Shown in pieces: positions 20,619 through 25,589 of a stretch of DNA of 25,589 nucleotides (within the stretch, counting starts at the first letter, position 1; every line of letters starts with the position of its first letter). This stretch comes from an uncultured Eubacteriales bacterium. Lineage in GTDB: Bacteria > Bacillota > Clostridia > Oscillospirales > Oscillospiraceae. Location: contig CABSFY010000021.1 of NCBI GenBank assembly GCA_902477055.1, positions 1 to 25,589 of the forward strand, given 5' to 3'. The notes under the pieces were generated by a model. That model saw only the letters and a program-made list of their open reading frames with translations. It was not told the DNA's origin and ran no database searches. The translations under genes and the position numbers were made by a program.

Positions 20619-22798
20619 CAGTTCTGCCCCCGGCGCACGTCGGTCACGCCCGCGATATTGCGGATGCGGGAGCGGATGGCCTCCAGCTCCTGCACGTTTT
20701 TGACCTCGAAGGTCGCGATGGTCCGGGCCTTCCCGGCCGGCATATCACGGCCGGAAATTTCGGTGATTTTTACGCGCGAGGCCGTCAGGGCCGTCGCAAT
20801 GTCGATCCAGATGCCGTCGCGGTCGGTCGAGTCGATCTCGAACGTGGTCGCAAACGGCTTGTCCTCCGCCGTCGACCACGAAACGCGTACCCAGCGCCCG
20901 GCCTGCTGCGGGTCGTTCACACCGGCGGCGTTCTTGCAGTCGCGGCGGTGGATGGACACGCCGTAGCCCTTGGTGATAAAGCCGACGATATCGTCCCCCG
21001 GCACCGGCGTGCAGCAGCGGGAGAATTTGATCATGCACGTTTCGATGTCCTCAACGATCACGCCGGAGTCCTTATGGCGGCTGAGCTTGACCGGTGCCTG
21101 CTCGGCGGGCCTGGCCGGCTCCTTCGTCTGCGTCTGCCGCACTGCGCGGGTCAACTCGTCGCGGATGCGCCCGAACGCCTTGGCAGCGGTCAATCCGCCG
21201 TAGCCGATGGCGGCGTACATATCTTCTAAGTTATCAAACGACAGTTTCTTCAGCAGGCCGGGCAGCAGCTCCGGGTCCTGCAAAACAGAGGGGTTGATGT
21301 TCGCGCGGCGCAGCTCGCCCTCGAAGCTGGCCTTGCCGTGCGTCACGTTCTCCTCGCGCTTTTCCTTCTTGAACCACTGCTTGATCTTCGTCCGCGCCTG
21401 CGTGCTGTTGCAGATGTTCAGCCAGTCACGGCTGGGACCTTTTGCGGATTTTGAGGTCAAAATTTCGACGATATCGCCGTTGCTGAGCTGCTGATCGAAG
21501 CTGGCGATGCGGTTATTGACCTTCGCGCCAACCATCGCGTTACCGACACCGGAGTGAATCGCGTAGGCAAAATCGATTGGCGTGGACCCGGCGGGCAGGC
21601 TCATAACCTTGCCCTTCGGCGTAAAGACGAACACCTCGTCGTCGAACATATCCACCTTCAGAGAGTGGATATAGTCCTCCGCGTCGCTCTCCTCCTGCTG
21701 CGTTTCGAGCAGGCGGCGGACCCATTCAAACTGCTTCTCATCGCCGCCCTCGACACCCTGCTTGTATTTCCAGTGCGCCGCGATGCCGTATTCCGCCGTT
21801 TCGTGCATCTCCCATGTACGAATCTGCACCTCGAACGGGATCCCCTGCTGACCGATGACGGTCGTGTGAAGCGACTGATACATATTGGGCTTCGGCGTGG
21901 AGATATAGTCCTTAAAGCGCCCCGGCACCAGGTTGAACAGGTCATGGATATGGCCGAGGACGTTATAGCAGTCCGGAATGGTGTCCACGATCACGCGGAA
22001 GGCATACATATCGTAAAGCTCGTCAATTTTCTTATCCTGCGCCTTCATCTTGCGGTAGATGGAATAGACATGCTTGATGCGGCCGTAGATCGTCCCGTGG
22101 ATGCCGACGGAGGACAGGCGCGTGGTGATCTGCGTCTGGATCGTTTTCATAAACTCGTCGGCCTCGCGCTGATGCTCGGCAAGGTACTGCATGATCTCGT
22201 CGTAGCCCGCGGGGTCGAGGTACTTGAGGCTCGTATCCTCCAGCTCCCATTTGATCTTCTGCATACCTAAGCGATGCGCCAGCGGCGCGTAGATATCCAT
22301 CGTTTCGCGCGATTTGGAGATCTGCTTTGCCGGGGACTGGAACTGCATCGTGCGCGTGTTGTGCAGACGGTCGCAGATTTTAATCAAAATCACGCGGATG
22401 TCCTTGCTCATGGCCATGAACATCTTGCGCAGATTCTCCATCTGCTGCTCCTCCAGCGTGGAATACTCCACGCGGGTCAGCTTCGTGACGCCCTCGACCA
22501 GTGAGGCAACCGTCGAACCGAACTGCCGGGCGATTTCATCATGCGTCGAGTCAGTGTCCTCGATGCAGTCGTGCAGGATCGCACCCAGAATCGCGTCGGT
22601 ATCCAGGCCCGTTTCCGCGACGATCTCGGCCACGGCCAGCGGGTGGATGATATAGGGAGAGCCATCCTTGCGCTTCTGCCCCTCATGCTTGGCGCGGGCG
22701 TAGTCCACGGCGCGGTTGATGACCGTGAGGTCCGCCTGCGGGCAGTGCTGCCGGATGGTCCGCATCATGCTGTCATAGTGTTCCTGAAAAGTTTCCAC
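20618..22798 (-). CDS. rel: Bifunctional (p)ppGpp synthetase/hydrolase (Rel)
   Basis: The 726-residue protein has all the long-RSH domains. The HD hydrolase domain carries IHP (H52) and HDCIED (76-81). The synthetase domain has RFKD (294-297, the RxKD form found in bifunctional enzymes) and YQSLH (307-311). A TGS domain spans about 393-455, a zinc-finger/helical region carries FSRCCTPVPGDDIVGFITKG, and the C-terminal ACT domain covers about 655-726. It makes and removes the stringent-response alarmone at the ribosome. The start codon is GTG, five bases after AAAGGAGC. It follows recJ by 23 bp; apt, often between these two in Firmicutes, is absent. Confidence 0.95.
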   Translation of the reverse strand: METFQEHYDSMMRTIRQHCPQADLTVINRAVDYARAKHEGQKRKDGSPYIIHPLAVAEIVAETGLDTDAILGAILHDCIEDTDSTHDEIARQFGSTVASLVEGVTKLTRVEYSTLEEQQMENLRKMFMAMSKDIRVILIKICDRLHNTRTMQFQSPAKQISKSRETMDIYAPLAHRLGMQKIKWELEDTSLKYLDPAGYDEIMQYLAEHQREADEFMKTIQTQITTRLSSVGIHGTIYGRIKHVYSIYRKMKAQDKKIDELYDMYAFRVIVDTIPDCYNVLGHIHDLFNLVPGRFKDYISTPKPNMYQSLHTTVIGQQGIPFEVQIRTWEMHETAEYGIAAHWKYKQGVEGGDEKQFEWVRRLLETQQEESDAEDYIHSLKVDMFDDEVFVFTPKGKVMSLPAGSTPIDFAYAIHSGVGNAMVGAKVNNRIASFDQQLSNGDIVEILTSKSAKGPSRDWLNICNSTQARTKIKQWFKKEKREENVTHGKASFEGELRRANINPSVLQDPELLPGLLKKLSFDNLEDMYAAIGYGGLTAAKAFGRIRDELTRAVRQTQTKEPARPAEQAPVKLSRHKDSGVIVEDIETCMIKFSRCCTPVPGDDIVGFITKGYGVSIHRRDCKNAAGVNDPQQAGRWVRVSWSTAEDKPFATTFEIDSTDRDGIWIDIATALTASRVKITEISGRDMPAGKARTIATFEVKNVQELEAIRSRIRNIAGVTDVRRGQN

Positions 22799-22821
22799 GG
22801 TTTGCTCCTTTAAATTCTTGT

Positions 22822-24867
22822 CTATATGTGAAGCGCCTGATAGAGCTTGCTGTTTTCCAATTTATTGGGCGCGGCATTCGGGATAAGGCGTATCGCTGCC
22901 TCCGTGCCGTCGCGCTGTAGGCCGATGAGGCCCAACTCCGACAGGATCGTCAGGCTCGGCAGCGTCCGGCGCACGCTATGCTCCGGTACGCTGAGTGAAA
23001 TTCGTGCCGCCAACGCGTCCAGCCGTACGTGACCCCACTGGCCGCTCTGCGGAAGGTGCTGCTTCAGATAGCGCCAAACGGCGGCGACATCCCCGCGCTC
23101 CGGGGTCAGGGCCGCCCGCTCCGGTCCAGCCAGCGGCTGCCCCGCCGTGAAGCGGTCGAACAGTGCCGTCGCCGAGGCCGCACGAAGGTCGAGCAGACCG
23201 AGCTGCACGGTGCGCGTGTCGCGGTATTCGTTGATCTGCAAATGGCAGGCGACATCCACGCGGTCGCCGGGGTGCAGCTGTTCTGCCAACCGGCCGGCCG
23301 AGAAATAAATCGCCTGTATAGACTGGCCGCGCCGGGTTTTCAGCCGCAGGCGCAGATGCTTCCCGCCGCCGACGGTGCTGACGCGCTCGACCTCCAGCTC
23401 ACTCAGGCAGAACACCGGCTTCGGGCAGCTTGTGCCGCACGGCTCCAGCTGGTCCAGACCGTTGATGTTCTCCTCCGTCAGCAGCTCCTCCGGCACTTCG
23501 CCGTCGATTTGCAGCGTCGGTTTTGTTGCGCCGCCCGCGCTGAATTCCTCGGCCCGGCGGCAGATCTGGCGGCGAAATTCGTCGATATTGCCCCGTGAAA
23601 TCGTAAAGCCTGCGGCAAATTCGTGTCCGCCGAAGTCCTCCAGCAGCGGGGAAAGCTCCGTCAACGAACGGAACAGGTCAAAGCCACCGTAGGAACGCGA
23701 CGAGGCCTTGCCACGCTCACCGTTGAGACAGATCAGAAACGTCGGGCGGCAGTACTCCTCACAGAGCCGCGAAGCGACGATGCCGATCACGCCCTGATGC
23801 CAGTTTTCCCCGGCGAGGACGATGGCGCAGTCGCTGTTGTGCGTCGTTTGTAAGCGCTCCGAGGCCTCGCGGTAGATTTCGGCCTCTGTCGTCTGCCGGT
23901 CGCGGTTGAGGCGGCAGAGGGTCTGCGCCAACTGTACTGCCTCCGCCGGTTCCCGCGACAAGAAGAGCTGCACGGCAAGCTCCGCGTGCTCCATCCGGCC
24001 CGCTGCGTTGATGCGCGGGGCCAGCACATAGCCGACCGTTCCCGCCGTAATGGGCTGGCGACCGCAGTCGCAGGCCTCAATCAGGGCCCGCAGGCCCAGC
24101 CGCTCCGGCTGCTGCATCGCCCGCAGACCTTCGGCGACCAAGCGGCGGTTCTCCCCCCGCAGGGGCATCACATCCGCGATTGTTCCGAGGCAGAACAGGT
24201 CGCAGTAGCGCCGGGCGATCGCATCCTGGTCGCCCTCCAGCGCCGCCGCCAGCTTAAAGGCGATGCCGACGCCGGAAAGGTCGGTGTGCGGATAGGTCCG
24301 GTCGATTCGGTGCGGATCAACGACCGCCGCCGCCTCCGGCAGCTCGGGCTTGCATTCATGGTGGTCGGTGATGACCAGCTCCACGCCGAGGCGCTTGCAG
24401 AGCTTCGCCTCCTCGACGGCCGTGATGCCGCAGTCCACGGAAACGATCAGCTCCACGCCCTGCGCGGCCAGCTGCTCGATCGCCGCCGCGTTCAGGCCGT
24501 AGCCCTCCTCGATGCGGCCGGGGATATGGAAGCTGCACGAGGCCCCGTGCGTCCGCAGGTAGTCCGCCAGCAGGCACGTAGCCGTGATACCGTCCACATC
24601 GTAATCGCCGAACACAGCGATTTTCTTTTTTTGCTCCATCGCGCGGCGAATGACGGCGACCGCGCGGTCCATTTCCTTCATTTGCAGCGGGTCGATCAGC
24701 GGCTGCTCCGTTCCGAGCAGCTCGCGCGCCTGCGCCGCCGAACGACAGCCGCGTGCGCTTAGCACCCGCGCCGTCAGCGGTGCAAAGCCCGCTGCACACA
24801 GCTCCTTCACCACGCCGTCCTCCGGCGCAGCAACGTTCCAGGTTCCGTACTTCAAATCCATGCACAT
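22822..24867 (-). CDS. recJ: Single-stranded-DNA-specific exonuclease RecJ
   Basis: The 681-residue protein is a DHH-family phosphoesterase. Visible motifs are DYDVDGIT (88-95), VDCGIT (144-149), TDHHE (167-171) and VVDPHR, then the DHHA1 region with GGHEFAAGFT and an OB-fold segment. RecJ degrades 5' single-stranded DNA in recombination and mismatch repair. The C-terminal extension of about 100 residues (after SATALFDRF) is typical of Firmicute RecJ. The start may be the ATG at 24867 or the in-frame ATG at 24861; the ribosome-binding site is weak for both. A promoter only about 11 nt upstream makes the message almost leaderless. It heads the operon that runs to hemZ. Confidence 0.93.
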   Translation of the reverse strand: MCMDLKYGTWNVAAPEDGVVKELCAAGFAPLTARVLSARGCRSAAQARELLGTEQPLIDPLQMKEMDRAVAVIRRAMEQKKKIAVFGDYDVDGITATCLLADYLRTHGASCSFHIPGRIEEGYGLNAAAIEQLAAQGVELIVSVDCGITAVEEAKLCKRLGVELVITDHHECKPELPEAAAVVDPHRIDRTYPHTDLSGVGIAFKLAAALEGDQDAIARRYCDLFCLGTIADVMPLRGENRRLVAEGLRAMQQPERLGLRALIEACDCGRQPITAGTVGYVLAPRINAAGRMEHAELAVQLFLSREPAEAVQLAQTLCRLNRDRQTTEAEIYREASERLQTTHNSDCAIVLAGENWHQGVIGIVASRLCEEYCRPTFLICLNGERGKASSRSYGGFDLFRSLTELSPLLEDFGGHEFAAGFTISRGNIDEFRRQICRRAEEFSAGGATKPTLQIDGEVPEELLTEENINGLDQLEPCGTSCPKPVFCLSELEVERVSTVGGGKHLRLRLKTRRGQSIQAIYFSAGRLAEQLHPGDRVDVACHLQINEYRDTRTVQLGLLDLRAASATALFDRFTAGQPLAGPERAALTPERGDVAAVWRYLKQHLPQSGQWGHVRLDALAARISLSVPEHSVRRTLPSLTILSELGLIGLQRDGTEAAIRLIPNAAPNKLENSKLYQALHI

Positions 24868-24884
24868 CCCAAGATTTTCTTTTT

Positions 24885-24913
24885 ATTATAGCAAACAATC
24901 CCTCGGTAAACAA
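24885..24913 (-). promoter_or_regulatory. Promoter of the recJ-rel-dtd-hemZ operon
   Basis: On the minus strand TTGTTT and a perfect TATAAT are 17 bp apart. Transcription would start near 24878, leaving about 11 nt before the recJ ATG, too short for a well-placed ribosome-binding site. Confidence 0.65.
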
Positions 24914-25006
24914 TATGCCGGGCCAGAAAAAGTTCCCCGCGCCGCGATTTTTCGCCGCCGAAGGCCGCAAAAACGTAAACAAATCGTAAATAATTCGAGC
25001 CGCCTC

Positions 25007-25034
25007 TTGTAAATCGAAGCCATCTGACTATAAT
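25007..25034 (+). promoter_or_regulatory. Promoter of the zinc-ribbon membrane protein gene
   Basis: TTGTAA and a perfect TATAAT are 16 bp apart, with a likely start near 25041, close before AGGTGA and the ATG at 25054. It is divergent from the recJ promoter within a 186-bp gap. Confidence 0.6.
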
Positions 25035-25053
25035 GATTCACAGGTGATATGAA

Positions 25054-25464
25054 ATGCTGCAACGTTTGCGTGATTCCTACCGGCGGTTCATGTATGGCCG
25101 CTACGGTTCGGATCAATTGAATATTGTTTTGCTGGTTGCGGCGGTGCTGTTCAGCTTCCTTTCGAGCGTGTTGTCGCTGTTTTTGCGGAACAGTTGGGCG
25201 TATGCCTACGTGATCTGGCCGCTGCTGACGCTTCTGACGTATGCCATGCTGGGCTGCTCGATTTTCCGGATGCTCTCGCGGAATATCTACCGCCGTCAGC
25301 GGGAGAATCAGCGCTGGAAGAACCTCTGGCTGCGCATCACGGACCGCAACCACCGCTACTTCCGCTGCCCGCACTGTAAGCAGACCATGCGTGTGCCGCG
25401 CAACCGCGGAAAAATCAACATCCGCTGCCCCAAATGCGGCGAAAAATTCACAAGAAATACCTGA
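25054..25464 (+). CDS. Two-helix membrane protein with C-terminal zinc ribbon, function unknown
   Basis: The 136-residue protein has a basic N-terminus, two hydrophobic segments (about 23-45 and 49-70), a positively charged cytoplasmic stretch (SRNIYRRQRENQRWKN), and a zinc ribbon with C105-x2-C108 and C125-x2-C128 (CPHC and CPKC). The ribbon would face the cytoplasm with both ends inside. No enzymatic motif is present; such proteins are common and unnamed in clostridia. The start follows AGGTGA by six bases and has its own promoter. It is divergent from recJ. Confidence 0.8.
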   Translation: MLQRLRDSYRRFMYGRYGSDQLNIVLLVAAVLFSFLSSVLSLFLRNSWAYAYVIWPLLTLLTYAMLGCSIFRMLSRNIYRRQRENQRWKNLWLRITDRNHRYFRCPHCKQTMRVPRNRGKINIRCPKCGEKFTRNT

Positions 25465-25469
25465 ACGAA

Positions 25470-25489
25470 AGGCCGCTGCAAAGCGGCCT
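25470..25489 (+). terminator. Hairpin after the zinc-ribbon gene
   Basis: An 8-bp perfect stem, AGGCCGCT with AGCGGCCT, closes a GCAA tetraloop 5 nt after the stop. There is no T tract, so it may stabilise the 3' end rather than terminate. Confidence 0.5.
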
Positions 25490-25538
25490 CAGACTGTCAA
25501 AGAACTGCCCAACGAAAGGTTTCGGAGGGAGGAATAGT

Positions 25539-25569
25539 GTGAAAGGGAACCGTCAGGGTTCCCTTTCAC
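25539..25569. repeat. 13-bp inverted repeat near the window edge
   Basis: GTGAAAGGGAACC (25539-25551) and GGTTCCCTTTCAC (25557-25569) form a perfect stem with a GTCAG loop. No T tract follows on either strand. It coincides with a possible GTG start codon. Confidence 0.7.
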
Positions 25570-25589
25570 GTTCAATAACCCCGCCGCAG
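25539..25589 (+). CDS. Possible start of a further gene, truncated by the window
   Basis: A strong ribosome-binding-like GGAGGGAGG (25524-25532) lies six bases before GTG at 25539, and the frame stays open for 17 codons to the window end (MKGNRQGSLSRSITPPQ if GTG starts). The same bases form a perfect 13-bp hairpin, so this may instead be non-coding. No family can be assigned. Confidence 0.3.
   Translation, partial: MKGNRQGSLSRSITPPQ

Overview
This GC-rich window of about 25.6 kb looks like chromosomal DNA of an anaerobic, probably gut-dwelling clostridium, most likely Oscillospirales. That placement is inferred from gene content (reductive acetyl-CoA pathway, FchA with FolD, HemZ, RqcP and HU, a rel-dtd operon), from composition and from intergenic repeats. 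No marker gene settles it.

Left half, plus strand (1-11848): a C1/acetyl-CoA region. It opens with the C-terminus of acetyl-CoA synthase (AcsB). A small cupin protein and a GtrII-like membrane glycosyltransferase follow, then the corrinoid-protein activator AcsV and a DUF3786 protein. A trigger-factor homologue without the ribosome-binding domain comes next. The folate branch starts at a consensus promoter with a structured leader: formate-THF ligase (fhs), a strong terminator, two small proteins (one unknown, one DUF6440), methenyl-THF cyclohydrolase (fchA), folD and a DUF1576 membrane protein. Together these genes supply part of the methyl branch (Fhs, FchA, FolD) and part of the carbonyl branch (AcsB plus its activator AcsV) of the Wood-Ljungdahl pathway. 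The FolD lacks the residues needed for cyclohydrolase activity, which fits the presence of FchA next to it.

Middle, minus strand (11892-15631): RqcP (S4 domain) and HU, each with a nearby terminator, then a SpoVB/YabM-type flippase coupled to an MTA/SAH-deaminase-type amidohydrolase. A 162-nt near-complete inverted repeat (15703-15864) separates these from the next operon.

Right half, minus strand (15867-24867): a housekeeping operon read in the order recJ, rel, dtd, two related membrane proteins of unknown function, an MBL hydrolase and hemZ. Gaps are tiny or the genes overlap. recJ has a good promoter and an almost leaderless start. A divergent gene for a two-helix zinc-ribbon protein follows (25054-25464), and a possible further gene starts at the right edge.

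The most unusual non-coding content is a family of six GTAG-plus-palindrome elements resembling REP sequences, two pairs of which form matching composite units of about 92 bp. Other unusual items are the giant hairpin next to hemZ and the fhs leader with mutually exclusive pairings. No tRNA, rRNA, CRISPR array, transposase or phage gene was found.
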